Source of the DNA: Microtetraspora niveoalba
GTDB lineage: Bacteria; Actinomycetota; Actinomycetes; Streptosporangiales; Streptosporangiaceae
Reading direction: 5' to 3'
Assembly (NCBI RefSeq): GCF_001570405.1
Contig: NZ_BBYM01000033.1
Coordinates: 50,961-114,960 of the forward strand
DNA: 64,000 nucleotides
This document shows positions 39,794-48,723 of the stretch, piece by piece. The notes below the pieces were generated by a model. The model saw nothing but the letters and a program-made list of their open reading frames with translations. It was not told where the DNA came from and searched no databases. The stretch's first letter is position 1; each line of letters begins with the position of its first letter. The translations under genes were made by a program, and so were the position numbers.

Positions 39794-40713
39794 CCGGGGA
39801 CGGACCGCCGCTGCTCGTGACCGGGCTGCCCCGCAGCGGCACGAGCTGGGCCGGGAAGATGCTCGCCGCGAGCGGCCGCCTCGTCTACGTCAACGAGCCC
39901 CTCAACCCCGAGCACCCGCCGGGACGCTGCCCGGGCGTGCTCGACGCGTCCGTGACCCACCGCTTCCAGTACATCTGCCCGGACGACGAGTCGCCCTGGC
40001 TTGCGGCGTTCTCCCGCACGGTGGGGCTGCGGTACGGCCTCCTCGCCGAGCTGCGGCGCAACCACCGCCCCCGCGACCTCGCCCGCACGGCCAAGTACGG
40101 CACGGCCTTCCTGGCCGGCCGCCTTCTGGGACGGCGCGCCCTCCTGGACGACCCGTTCGCGCTGTTCTCCGCCGCCTGGTTCTCCCGGCGGCTCGGCTGC
40201 CGGGTCGTCGTCATGGTCAGGGACCCGGTGTCGTTCGTCGGGAGCTGGCGGCGGCTCGGCTGGTCGGTCGACTTCCACGAGCTGCTCGAACAGCCGCTCC
40301 TCGTCCGCGACCACCCCTGCGTCGAGGAGCTGCGCCCGCTCGTCGGCTCGCGGGACCCCCTGGCCAAGGCGGCGGCGCTGTGGCGGGTGGCCCGACGGGT
40401 GACGGCCGACCTGACCGCCGCCGATCCCGGCGTCCGCGTCGTCGGTTACGAGTCGCTCGCCTCCGCTCCGCTGGACGGCTTCCGCGACCTCTACACCTGG
40501 TGCGGCCTGCCCTGGTCGGAACGGGCGGCCCGGCGCGTGGCCGCGGCCTGTACGGCTCCCGCCGCCGCTCCGGCCTCCGGCTTCGCCTGGACCGGCCTGT
40601 CCAGGACCGCGTTCCGCCCCATGGACTCGCGGGCGGCGCTCGGGACGTACCGGGAGCGGCTCACCCCCGGCGAGGTGTCCCGGATCCGCGAGCTGACGTC
40701 GGCTCCGCTCTGA
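39790..40713 (+). CDS. PAPS-dependent sulfotransferase 2
   Basis: 307 residues. GLPRSGTSW (12-20) is the 5'-phosphosulfate loop and VVVMVRDPVSFVGSWRRLG (near 140) the 3'-phosphate loop. The rest is only weakly like sulfotransferase 1, so this is a different acceptor class, not a duplicate. GTG 39790 overlaps the flippase stop (GTGA). Its last 53 bases overlap the 3' end of the convergent glycosyltransferase gene, tying the two arms together. Confidence 0.82.
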   Translation: MTGDGPPLLVTGLPRSGTSWAGKMLAASGRLVYVNEPLNPEHPPGRCPGVLDASVTHRFQYICPDDESPWLAAFSRTVGLRYGLLAELRRNHRPRDLARTAKYGTAFLAGRLLGRRALLDDPFALFSAAWFSRRLGCRVVVMVRDPVSFVGSWRRLGWSVDFHELLEQPLLVRDHPCVEELRPLVGSRDPLAKAAALWRVARRVTADLTAADPGVRVVGYESLASAPLDGFRDLYTWCGLPWSERAARRVAAACTAPAAAPASGFAWTGLSRTAFRPMDSRAALGTYRERLTPGEVSRIRELTSAPL

Positions 40714-41620
40714 CCGCGCTCCACTCCGGCCCCGGACCGAGGCCCCCGCGCGTGAGCACCGCGCGCCTGTGGACCGTGCGCTCGTCGGCCGGGCGCTTGT
40801 GTGCTGTGCGCTTGTGTGCTGTGCGCTTGTCGACCGGGCGCTCGTCGACCGGGCGCCTGTGGACCGCGCGCCGCAGCAGGCACCCGGCGAGCAGCCGCGA
40901 CGCGAAGGGCACGTCGTCCACGAGATAGCGGCGGCCCAGCCGGGCCGGCTCGGACAGCAGCCGGAACAACCACTCCAGGCCCGCGCCGCGCATCCACTCC
41001 GGCGCACGCCGTACGGCGCCGGCGGCGAAGGCGACCGCGGATCCGCAGCCGACGAACCACGCGCCCGGCAGATCGGCGCGCAGCGCCTCGATCAGCCGGT
41101 CCTGCTTGGGGAACCCCAGCCCGACGAAGACCAGGCCCGGCGCCGCCGCCCGCAGGGCGTCCCCGATCGCCGCCACGCCTCCCGGCGCGGTCTCGAACCC
41201 GTACGGCGGGGCGTCAGTCCCGGCGACGACGAGGCGCGGGCAGCGCGCCCGCAGCGCCACCGCCGCCGCCTCCGCCACGCCGGGTGGGCCGCCCAGCAGG
41301 TAGACGGGGACGCCGTGACGCGCCGCGGCCTCCGACAGCGCCCAGATCAGATCGGCGCCGGTCACCCGCCCGGGGAGCGGTGTGCCGAGCAGCCGCGCCG
41401 CCCACACCAGCGGCATGCCGTCCGCGACGGCGATGTCCGCCCGCCGGACCAGAGCGCGCAGCCCGGGGTCGCGCGCCGCCTGCCGGCAGATGTCCACATT
41501 GGGAGTGAGCAGGTGGCCGCCCCGGCCACGACGCAACTCCTCGAACACCCGCGTCACGACCTCGTCCTCGGTGAGCGGGTCCAGCTCCACCCCGGCGACG
41601 CGCACCCGCGTGGGCGGCAT
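40661..41620 (-). CDS. WecG/TagA/CpsF-family glycosyltransferase
   Basis: 319 residues. HLLTPNVDICRQAARDP, AVADGMPLVWAARLLG and FVGLGFPKQD are the family motifs (GT26). Characterised members move N-acetylmannosamine or its uronic acid to lipid-linked GlcNAc. The domain ends near residue 245; the last 70 residues are not conserved and hold arginine-rich RPVDERPVDKRTAHKRTAH repeats encoded by a 15-base minisatellite. ATG 41620 overlaps the GT2 stop by one base. It is the last gene of the minus-strand arm. Confidence 0.85.
   Translation of the reverse strand: MPPTRVRVAGVELDPLTEDEVVTRVFEELRRGRGGHLLTPNVDICRQAARDPGLRALVRRADIAVADGMPLVWAARLLGTPLPGRVTGADLIWALSEAAARHGVPVYLLGGPPGVAEAAAVALRARCPRLVVAGTDAPPYGFETAPGGVAAIGDALRAAAPGLVFVGLGFPKQDRLIEALRADLPGAWFVGCGSAVAFAAGAVRRAPEWMRGAGLEWLFRLLSEPARLGRRYLVDDVPFASRLLAGCLLRRAVHRRPVDERPVDKRTAHKRTAHKRPADERTVHRRAVLTRGGLGPGPEWSAVRAEPTSARGSGTPRRG
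40761..40865. repeat. 15-base minisatellite, seven units
   Basis: Seven in-phase 15-base units, for example GTGCGCTTGTGTGCT and GGGCGCTCGTCGACC, lie inside the 3' end of the GT26 gene. On its strand they encode five-residue repeats of the type KRTAH / ERPVD. Because units are multiples of three, copy number can change without a frameshift. Confidence 0.85.
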
Positions 41621-42537
41621 CAGATGCCCCGGCCGCGGGTGTGCAGCAGGCCGAGCACGACCCGCGCGGGCACCAGCCCGGTGGCGACCGCCAGCGCCAC
41701 GGCGGCGCGCGGCTCGCGGCGGTGCGCCGAGAACGCCTTCCACGCCCAGCGGCCGGCATCCCTGCGGCGGCCGAGCGCGGCGTGGTGGAACGCCATCTGG
41801 CCGTAGATCCGGGCCGCGCCCCGCGGGTCCGCCTCCAGGTCGGCGTGCCGGGCCAGCATCCACTCCAGCCCCGCGATCCGATCCGCCCATCTGGCGACAT
41901 ATCCGGATCTGCCCCAGCGCACCCGGACGAGCGGCCGGTCCACATGCACGATCGGGTGCCGGGCCGCCGCGCGCAGCGCGAGATCCCAGTCCTCGTTCTG
42001 CCCTCCGGGGGCGCTCTCGTCCGCCCGGTACCCCGCCGACGCGCGGAACAGGAACGTCGAGGAGTGCACCATCACCATCCGCGACCGTGCCAGCTCCGCC
42101 CGGGTGACCCGCTCGGTCCCCGCCTGCCGGGGCACCAGGCGCGAGCCGTACTCGACCTCGATCGAGCAGCTCGCGAAGTCGGCCTCCGGCTCGCGCTCCA
42201 GCGCCTCCACCTGCGCGGCGAGCTTGCCGGGCAGCCACAGATCGTCGTCGTCGCAGAACGCCACCAGATCGGTGTCCAGCTCGTCGATGCCGGTGTTGCG
42301 GGCCCCCGGCAGCCCGGCGCCGCGCCGGTTCGCGACCACCCGGACGTTCCCCCGGGCCGCCGCCACCACATCCGCCACCTGCTCGGCCGGGCCCATCACG
42401 TCACCGCCGCCGTCGACCACCACGACCACCCGGAGCCGCCGGCCGTACTCCTGGTCGAGCACCCCCGCGACCGCCGCAGCGAGCAGCTCCGGCCGCTCTC
42501 CCCGCGTCGGGATCACCACGCCCACGGACGGCTTCAC
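41620..42537 (-). CDS. GT2-family glycosyltransferase
   Basis: 305 residues with the GT-A fold: VGVVIPTRGERPELLAAAV at the start, VVVVDGGGD, PGARNTGIDELDTDLVAFCDDDDLW (DxD-type metal motif) and GGQNEDWDLALR near the acceptor site (the ED pair is the usual catalytic base region). It adds one sugar from a nucleotide donor to the lipid-linked repeat. GTG 42537 overlaps the stop of sulfotransferase 3 by 4 bases. With the initiating transferase and the GT26 enzyme this gives a short repeat unit of about three sugars, unless other transferases are encoded elsewhere. Confidence 0.85.
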   Translation of the reverse strand: MKPSVGVVIPTRGERPELLAAAVAGVLDQEYGRRLRVVVVVDGGGDVMGPAEQVADVVAAARGNVRVVANRRGAGLPGARNTGIDELDTDLVAFCDDDDLWLPGKLAAQVEALEREPEADFASCSIEVEYGSRLVPRQAGTERVTRAELARSRMVMVHSSTFLFRASAGYRADESAPGGQNEDWDLALRAAARHPIVHVDRPLVRVRWGRSGYVARWADRIAGLEWMLARHADLEADPRGAARIYGQMAFHHAALGRRRDAGRWAWKAFSAHRREPRAAVALAVATGLVPARVVLGLLHTRGRGI

Positions 42538-43493
42538 GCCGCGGCCCCCGCCCGCGCCGCCGGGCGATAGCCGTACCGCAGGAGCAGCGGCCAGGTCAGC
42601 GCGGTGACCAGCAGCCGGTGGGCGGGCGGCAGGGCGACCCGGCGCTCGCTGAACCGCACCCGCCCGACCGCGAACCGCATGGGGTTGCCGGACACGGTGT
42701 GCGCCACCCCGAGGAGCGCCTCTCTGCCGTCGAGGAACGGCAGCGCGCCGGGCGGCAGCGGCAGCCCCAGCTCGGCGGCCAGCTCCCGCAGCGTCTCGGC
42801 CGGGCGGAGCAGCAGGTCCTCGTACCGGATCCGGACGACGGGCACGCCCCTCCGGCGCAGCAGCTCGAACGCGAGGTTCTGGGCGAGCCAGTGGACCGCC
42901 GTGCGCCCCGGCGCCCAGCGGGCCATCGGGCGTCCGTCCTCGGGCCGGGTCACGTCGCTGCGCCACGACGCGGCCACCGCCCGCGGATCGCGTACGACGT
43001 GGACGACCCGCAGCCGGGCCCGCGTCCCGCCGGCGGCGGCCAGGCAGCACGCCAGGGAGGCGTGCTTGCTGGAGTCGATCACCCAGTCGCCGTCGGCGAC
43101 CTCGGCCGCCGCGGCGTAGATCGAGGCATAGGCCGACACGTACGCGCGCAGCTCGGCCGCCCGGCGGCCCCTCCCGAAGGCCGGGAACCCGCCGAGGGCG
43201 AGCAGCGGGAGACGGCGGGTGCGGTCCACGCCGGCCCGCAGGCGGAGCACACGGTCGGCCTCGCCCGCCGTCCAGCGCCCGAACGCCAGGTCACCCACCT
43301 TGCCCCAGAAGGGGCAGCGCGAGAAGGGCTCTCCGCACCCGCACGGCTCGTCGGCGTGGACGCCGCGCGCCCAGAGATGGACGACCTCTCCGAGCGGCAC
43401 GGCCCCGGGGAGCTCGCCCAGCAGCCGCTCCAGCAACGTGGTGCCGCTGCGGCCGAGCCCACCCACGAAGATCACCGGCTGAGCCTCAGTCAC
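42534..43493 (-). CDS. PAPS-dependent sulfotransferase 3, cysteine-motif type
   Basis: 319 residues. The PAPS loops are GGLGRSGTTLL (11-21) and VVHVVRDPRAVAASWR (about 165-180). A CGCGEPFSRCPFW insert around residues 50-62, four cysteines in a row, is typical of one bacterial sulfotransferase subfamily and could bind metal or form disulfides. GTG 43493 is selected for its GGAGGGGCTC site; the in-frame ATG 43508 has none. It lies between CysN and GT2, so sulfate activation and transfer are encoded side by side. Confidence 0.82.
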   Translation of the reverse strand: MTEAQPVIFVGGLGRSGTTLLERLLGELPGAVPLGEVVHLWARGVHADEPCGCGEPFSRCPFWGKVGDLAFGRWTAGEADRVLRLRAGVDRTRRLPLLALGGFPAFGRGRRAAELRAYVSAYASIYAAAAEVADGDWVIDSSKHASLACCLAAAGGTRARLRVVHVVRDPRAVAASWRSDVTRPEDGRPMARWAPGRTAVHWLAQNLAFELLRRRGVPVVRIRYEDLLLRPAETLRELAAELGLPLPPGALPFLDGREALLGVAHTVSGNPMRFAVGRVRFSERRVALPPAHRLLVTALTWPLLLRYGYRPAARAGAAA

Positions 43494-43573
43494 GAGCCCC
43501 TCCACCATGTGGATACGGAACGTGACGACCCTAGCGCTTCAGGTAATCAGCCGTTCATGGAACGGCCGAGGAT

Positions 43574-44836
43574 CTACCGCGCGTCGACGATCATCCCGGC
43601 GCCGACCGTGCCGTTCGTGGCCTCGTCGATGAGGATGAACCCGCCGGTGAGCCGGTTACGGGCGTAGTCGTCCACGAACAGCGGCTGCGTGACCCGCAGC
43701 GACACCCGGCCGATCTCGTTGAGGCCGAGCGACGTCGCCGCCTCGTCCCGGTGCAGCGTGTTGACGTCCAGCCGGTACTGCAGGTCCCTGACCAGGGCCC
43801 GAGCCGTACGCGTCGTGTGCTTGATGATCAGCTTGGACCGGGGCTGCAGCTTGACCGAGTCGGCCATCCAGCACACCATCGCGTCGATCTCCTGAGCGGC
43901 GGCGGGCTGGTTGTGCGGCCGGCAGATCAGGTCTCCGCGCGAGATGTCGATGTCGTCCTCCAGCCGGAGGGTGACCGACATCGGCGGGAACGCCTCCTCG
44001 ACCGGGCCGTCGAACGTGTCGATCGCCGCGATCCGCGTCGTCAGCCCGGACGGCAGGTGGGTCACCTCGTCGCCCGGCTTCAGCACGCCGCCGGCCACCT
44101 GGCCCGCGTACCCCCGGTAGTCGTGCAGCTCCTGGCTGGTCGCGTTGTGCGGCCGGATCACGTACTGGACGGGGAAGCGCACGTCCACCAGGTTCCGGTC
44201 GGAGGCGATGTGCACGTTCTCCAGGTGGTGCAGCAGCGACGACCCCTGGTACCACGGCATGTTCTCCGACCGGGAGACCACGTTGTCGCCGTGCAGCGCC
44301 GAGATCGGGATGAACGTGAGGTCCGCCGCGTTCAGCTTGGACGCGAAGGAGGTGAACTCCTCCCGGATCTCCTCGAACCGCTCCTCGGCGTAGTCGACCA
44401 GGTCCATCTTGTTCACCGCGAGGACCAGGTGCGGCACCCGCAGCAGCGTCGTCAGGAACGCGTGCCGCCGCGACTGCTCGAGCACGCCCTTGCGCGCGTC
44501 GATCAGGATGATCGCCAGGTCGGCGGTCGAGGCGCCGGTGACCATGTTCCGGGTGTACTGGATGTGGCCCGGGGTGTCGGCGATGATGAACTTCCGCTTC
44601 GGCGTGGCGAAATAGCGGTACGCCACGTCGATCGTGATGCCCTGCTCCCGCTCGGCGCGCAGGCCGTCGGTGAGCAGCGACAGGTCGGTGTACTCGGTGC
44701 CGCGGTCGCGCGAGGTCCGCTCGACCGCCTCCAGCTGGTCCTCGAAGATCGCCTTGGAGTCGAACAGCAGCCGCCCGATCAGCGTGGACTTGCCGTCGTC
44801 GACCGAACCCGCGGTGGCGAAACGAAGGATGTCCAT
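43574..44836 (-). CDS. cysN: sulfate adenylyltransferase subunit 1 (GTPase)
   Basis: 420 residues. GSVDDGKS (10-17) is the GTPase P-loop, DTPGH the switch II motif and NKMDLVDY the guanine-specificity motif; EF-Tu-like beta-barrel domains follow. GTP hydrolysis by CysN drives the unfavourable formation of APS by CysD. The ATG overlaps the CysD stop by one base (TAATG). No APS kinase domain is fused at the C-terminus, in line with a separate cysC at the left border. Confidence 0.96.
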   Translation of the reverse strand: MDILRFATAGSVDDGKSTLIGRLLFDSKAIFEDQLEAVERTSRDRGTEYTDLSLLTDGLRAEREQGITIDVAYRYFATPKRKFIIADTPGHIQYTRNMVTGASTADLAIILIDARKGVLEQSRRHAFLTTLLRVPHLVLAVNKMDLVDYAEERFEEIREEFTSFASKLNAADLTFIPISALHGDNVVSRSENMPWYQGSSLLHHLENVHIASDRNLVDVRFPVQYVIRPHNATSQELHDYRGYAGQVAGGVLKPGDEVTHLPSGLTTRIAAIDTFDGPVEEAFPPMSVTLRLEDDIDISRGDLICRPHNQPAAAQEIDAMVCWMADSVKLQPRSKLIIKHTTRTARALVRDLQYRLDVNTLHRDEAATSLGLNEIGRVSLRVTQPLFVDDYARNRLTGGFILIDEATNGTVGAGMIVDAR

Positions 44837-45750
44837 TAGAAGTAGCCTTCCTTCTTGCGGTCCTCCATCGCGGCCTCCGATGCCCGGTCGTCGGCGCGTG
44901 TCGCGCCGCGCTCGGTGAGCCGCGTCACCGCGATCTCCTCGATGATCTGCTCGACGGTCACCGCGGTGGACGCCACCGCGCCGGTGCACGTCATGTCACC
45001 GACGGTGCGATAGCGGACGGTGGCCTCGTACAGCGGCTCGTCCTCGCCGCGGCGCACCACCTCCGCGTCCGGGAGCAGCATGCCGTCCCGCTCGAACACC
45101 TTGCGCGTGTGCGCGAAGTAGATGGACGGGATCTCGATCCCCTCGCGCCGGATGTAGTCCCAGATGTCCAGCTCGGTCCAGTTGGACAGCGGGAACACGC
45201 GGATGTGCTCGCCCTTGCGGATCTTCGAGTTGTACAGGTTCCACAGCTCGGGGCGCTGGTTCTTCGGGTCCCACTGGCCGAAGTCGTCGCGGAAGGAGAA
45301 GACCCGCTCCTTCGCGCGGGCCTTCTCCTCGTCACGCCGGGCGCCGCCGAACACGGCGTCGAACTCGTGCTCCTCGATCGCGTCCAGCAGGGTGGTGGTC
45401 TGCAGGCGGTTGCGGGAGGCGCGCCGCCCGGTCTCCTCCGCCACCCGTCCCGCGTCGATCGACGCCTGCACGCTGGCCACCACCAGGCGGGCGTTCAGCT
45501 CGGCGGCCCGCCGGTCGCGGAACTCGATGACCTCCGGGAAGTTGTGCCCGGTGTCCACGTGCATGAGAGGGAACGGGATCGGCGCCGGCCAGAACGCCTT
45601 CTCCGCGACGCGGAGCATCACGATGGAGTCCTTGCCGCCGGAGAAGAGCAGACAGGGACGCTCGAACTCCGCCGCGACCTCACGCATGATGTGGATCGCC
45701 TCGGCCTCCAGGACGTCGAGCTGCGACGTCGTGTAGTCGCGCTGAAGCAT
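44836..45750 (-). CDS. cysD: sulfate adenylyltransferase subunit 2
   Basis: A 304-residue ATP-PPase-fold enzyme. SGGKDS (37-42) is the pyrophosphate loop, MHVDTGHNFPEVIEFRD follows, and FPLSNWTELDIWDYIRREGIEIPSIYFAH is the adenylation site. It makes APS from ATP and sulfate with CysN. ATG 45750 sits behind AAGGAATCC; earlier in-frame codons overlap cysQ. It is made downstream of cysQ and upstream of cysN in one tight unit. Confidence 0.97.
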   Translation of the reverse strand: MLQRDYTTSQLDVLEAEAIHIMREVAAEFERPCLLFSGGKDSIVMLRVAEKAFWPAPIPFPLMHVDTGHNFPEVIEFRDRRAAELNARLVVASVQASIDAGRVAEETGRRASRNRLQTTTLLDAIEEHEFDAVFGGARRDEEKARAKERVFSFRDDFGQWDPKNQRPELWNLYNSKIRKGEHIRVFPLSNWTELDIWDYIRREGIEIPSIYFAHTRKVFERDGMLLPDAEVVRRGEDEPLYEATVRYRTVGDMTCTGAVASTAVTVEQIIEEIAVTRLTERGATRADDRASEAAMEDRKKEGYF

Positions 45751-45769
45751 AGGGGATTCCTTCGACGGG

Positions 45770-46561
45770 CTAGCTGTGCAGGTCACGGATGCCGGCGAGC
45801 AACGTTGGCGCCAGATCCGGTAGGGAGACCAGGATATCCGGCAACGAGGGGTCGGCTTGGTTGTACACGAGCGGCGAGCCGTCGATCCGGCTCGCGTGCG
45901 CCCCGGACGCCAGCGCGACGGCGACCGGCGCGGCGGAATCCCATTCGTACTGGCCGCCCGCGTGGACGTACGCCTCGACCGCGCCCGTCAGCACGGCGGC
46001 GATCTTGGCTCCGGCCGAGCCGATCGGCACCAGGTCGGCGCCGAGCTCGTGCGCCAGCTTCTCCACGAACTCCGGCGGCCGGGTGCGGCTGACCGCGATA
46101 CGGAAACGCCCCCGTCCGTCCTGGGACGAGGACGGCGACAGGGGCGGGGGCGGCAACAGCGGGGGCTCGGCGGTGGTGAGCGTCCTGCCCTGCGCGGGCA
46201 GCGCCACCGCGCCCGCCGTCAGCGCGCCGCGCTCCCACAGCGCCACGTGGACCGCCCAGTCGGACCGGCCCTCCTCGGCGAACTCGCGGGTGCCGTCCAG
46301 GGGGTCGACGATCCACACCCGCTCGGCGGACAACCTGCGCGGGTCCAGCCGCTCCTCGCGCGTGGCCTCCTCCGACAGGATCGCGTCGCCCGGCCGCAGC
46401 CGCCGCAGCGCCTCCATCAGTTGGTCGTGCGAACCCTGGTCTCCGGCGTCCTTCAACGCCTTCGGATCGGCGAAGCCCCGCTCGGCGCGCAGCCGCAGCA
46501 GCAGCTCTCCCGCCTCCGACGCCAGCTCTCCCGCCAGGATGTGGTCGTCCCGCATCGTCAT
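45770..46561 (-). CDS. cysQ: 3'(2'),5'-bisphosphate nucleotidase (PAP phosphatase)
   Basis: 263 residues of the inositol-monophosphatase superfamily. SEE (63-65), DPLDGTREF (86-94) and the C-terminal WDSAAP are the metal and phosphate sites. It turns PAP, the product of sulfotransferases, into AMP and phosphate, removing a strong inhibitor. ATG 46561 directly follows the glycosylphosphotransferase stop (TGA-ATG). A proline-rich linker (PPLLPPPPLSPSSS) in the middle is unusual for the family. Confidence 0.87.
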   Translation of the reverse strand: MTMRDDHILAGELASEAGELLLRLRAERGFADPKALKDAGDQGSHDQLMEALRRLRPGDAILSEEATREERLDPRRLSAERVWIVDPLDGTREFAEEGRSDWAVHVALWERGALTAGAVALPAQGRTLTTAEPPLLPPPPLSPSSSQDGRGRFRIAVSRTRPPEFVEKLAHELGADLVPIGSAGAKIAAVLTGAVEAYVHAGGQYEWDSAAPVAVALASGAHASRIDGSPLVYNQADPSLPDILVSLPDLAPTLLAGIRDLHS

Positions 46562-48055
46562 TCAGTAAGCTCCCGCCCCGCGTATCACGGCCGACCACGT
46601 CTTCCACAGGATCTGCAGATCCAGCATGAGAGACCAGCTCTCGACGTAACGCAGGTCAAGCCGCACCGATTCCTCCCACGACAGGTCCGACCTGCCGTTC
46701 ACCTGCCACAGGCCCGTCATGCCCGGGCGGACCACGAGCCGCCTGCGGACGTCGTCACGGTATCGCGCGACCTCCTCAGGAAGCGGCGGGCGCGGCCCCA
46801 CCAGGGACATGTGTCCCTTCACCACATTGATCAATTGAGGCAGTTCGTCAAGAGAGCGGCGCCGCAGCCAGCCGCCCATGGGCGTGACCCGGGGATCCTG
46901 GCGGATCTTGAAGAGCACCCCGCCCGCGTCGCTGACCAGGTCGACCTTCCGCGCCTCCGCGTCCTGCCACATCGTGCGGAACTTCAGGATCGTGAACTCC
47001 ACGCCGTCCTTGCCGACCCGCGTCTGCCGGAACAGCGCCGGCCCCGGGCTCGACACGCGTACGGCGACCGCGAGGGCGGCGAGCAGCGGCGACAACACGA
47101 CGAGCGCGAGCCCCGCCACCACCCGGTCGAAGACGTTCTTGATGAGCTGCCGGATCCCGGCCAGCTCCGGATGTTCCACGTGAAGCAACGGCAGCCCCGC
47201 CACCGGACGGATCGTGGTGCGCGGCCCCGCCACCTCCATCAGGGCGGGCGCCACGACGAGGTCGGTCCGGCTGCGCTCCAGCCGCCACGCCAGCCGTCGC
47301 AGCGCCGTGCCGTCCAACTCCGGGCACGCCAGCACCGCCACCGTGTCCGCCTCCGCCTGCTCCACCACCAGCGGGACGTCGGTGAAGTCGCCGAGCACCG
47401 GCACCCCCTCCACCTCGCCGGAGGAGTCGTACGGCACGCACGCCGCGACGATCTCCATCCCGTGGTAGCGCTCACGCCGGAACCGCCGCGTCAGGTCGCC
47501 GATCGCGGCGCGGTGACCGACCGCCACCACCCGGCGCATGCAGCCGCCGCGCGCCCAGCGGCGATGCAGCCTGCGGCGCAGCGCGTACCGGGCGCAGAGG
47601 GTGAGCCCGGTCATCGCGGGCAGGGCGAGCACCACGTAGCCGCGCGCCACGTCGGTCTTCGTCACGTACGCGGCGATCGCGACGGCGGCGGTCAACGTGA
47701 AGCCGGACTGGGCGATGCGGCGGAACTCCTCCGACCCCACCCCGATCAGGCGCGGCTCGTACGCCCGGTTGATGCCGACCGAGCACACCCACAGCAGCGG
47801 CAGCAACGCGCTCATCACGACATACGGGGCGACGTACGGAGTAACCTCGCCGAACCGGGCCGCCACCGCGGCGGTCCCGGCGAGGAGAGCGCTGGCGACG
47901 TCGAGGAGGGCCGCGTGGAAGCGGTACCGCGAGGCCCATCTCGGCGGCCGGGCGACGGCAGACGACGACACCTTCCCCGCCGCGCCCACGGCGGCCGCCA
48001 GCTCGCCCTCCTGCACGCCCGCCCCCGCCCGTGGTCGATCCGTCACTGTACGCAT
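46562..48055 (-). CDS. polyprenyl glycosylphosphotransferase (WbaP/WcaJ type)
   Basis: 497 residues. Four to five helices fill residues 45-165, a Rossmann-like CoA-binding-type domain follows, then a reentrant helix (VVAGLALVVLSPLLAALAVAVR) and the catalytic Bac_transf domain: KFRTMW, GGWLRRRSLDELPQLINV, SLVGPRPPLPEEV and RPGMTGLWQVNGRS. It starts repeat-unit synthesis by moving a sugar-1-phosphate from UDP-sugar to undecaprenyl phosphate. It is the first gene of the minus-strand arm; its ATG at 48055 is divergent from an exonuclease gene 53 bases away. Confidence 0.92.
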   Translation of the reverse strand: MRTVTDRPRAGAGVQEGELAAAVGAAGKVSSSAVARPPRWASRYRFHAALLDVASALLAGTAAVAARFGEVTPYVAPYVVMSALLPLLWVCSVGINRAYEPRLIGVGSEEFRRIAQSGFTLTAAVAIAAYVTKTDVARGYVVLALPAMTGLTLCARYALRRRLHRRWARGGCMRRVVAVGHRAAIGDLTRRFRRERYHGMEIVAACVPYDSSGEVEGVPVLGDFTDVPLVVEQAEADTVAVLACPELDGTALRRLAWRLERSRTDLVVAPALMEVAGPRTTIRPVAGLPLLHVEHPELAGIRQLIKNVFDRVVAGLALVVLSPLLAALAVAVRVSSPGPALFRQTRVGKDGVEFTILKFRTMWQDAEARKVDLVSDAGGVLFKIRQDPRVTPMGGWLRRRSLDELPQLINVVKGHMSLVGPRPPLPEEVARYRDDVRRRLVVRPGMTGLWQVNGRSDLSWEESVRLDLRYVESWSLMLDLQILWKTWSAVIRGAGAY

Positions 48056-48108
48056 ACCAAGAGTGACGGAATGCTATCGGCCGTATGGCCGCGCTTGAGG
48101 AGAAATTC

Positions 48109-48723
48109 GTGAAAGCCGAAACGTATATATCCGTCGATATCGAAGCCGACGGTCCCATTCCCGGCCCATATTCGATGGTGAGTTTCGGCATGGCCGTCGC
48201 CGGGCGGATGACGGGCAGGACCTTCGAACGGCGCGATCCCGAGTCGGAGACCTTCTACGCCGAGCTGCGCCCGATCAGCGACGACCACGACCCCGCCGCC
48301 CTCGCGGTCAGCGGCCTCGACCGTGACACGCTGATCAGGGACGGATGGCATCCGGCCGAGGCGATGAGTGCCGCTGCCGCCTGGGTCCGCGAGGTCTGCG
48401 GGGACACGCTGCCCGTCCTCGCCGCGTTTCCGCTCTCCTACGACTGGATGTGGATTTACTGGTATTTCATGAAATTCACCGGGCAGTCGCCGTTCGGACA
48501 CTCCCGGTGCCTCGACATCAAGACGCTGTACGCGGCGAAAGCCGGCGTCCCCGTCGCCTGGTCCACGAAACGGCAGATGCCGCGCGAGGTGAGATCCACC
48601 CGCCGGCACACCCACCACGCCCTCGACGACGCCGTCGAGCAGGCCGAGCTCTTCCAGAACCTCATGCTCTGGCGCGGCGGCGACCGGTCCACCGCCGCGC
48701 CGTCGGTCACCGAGGAGGCTTGA
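48109..48723 (+). CDS. DEDDh-family 3'-5' exonuclease
   Basis: 204 residues. SVDIEADG supplies the first two metal ligands (Asp10, Glu12), a middle [15 protein letters not shown] block holds the third Asp, and [16 protein letters not shown] the catalytic His and last Asp. It could act on RNA or single-stranded DNA; family members include oligoribonuclease and DnaQ-type proofreaders. GTG 48109 has the TTGAGGAG site eight bases upstream; an earlier in-frame codon at 48085 has none. Its 3' end overlaps the convergent pth gene by 17 bases. Confidence 0.8.
   Translation: MKAETYISVDIEADGPIPGPYSMVSFGMAVAGRMTGRTFERRDPESETFYAELRPISDDHDPAALAVSGLDRDTLIRDGWHPAEAMSAAAAWVREVCGDTLPVLAAFPLSYDWMWIYWYFMKFTGQSPFGHSRCLDIKTLYAAKAGVPVAWSTKRQMPREVRSTRRHTHHALDDAVEQAELFQNLMLWRGGDRSTAAPSVTEEA

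Noticed and set aside
40761..40865. The seven 15-base units as a CRISPR array
   Set aside because: The units are contiguous without spacers, far too short for CRISPR repeats and in frame with a protein tail.
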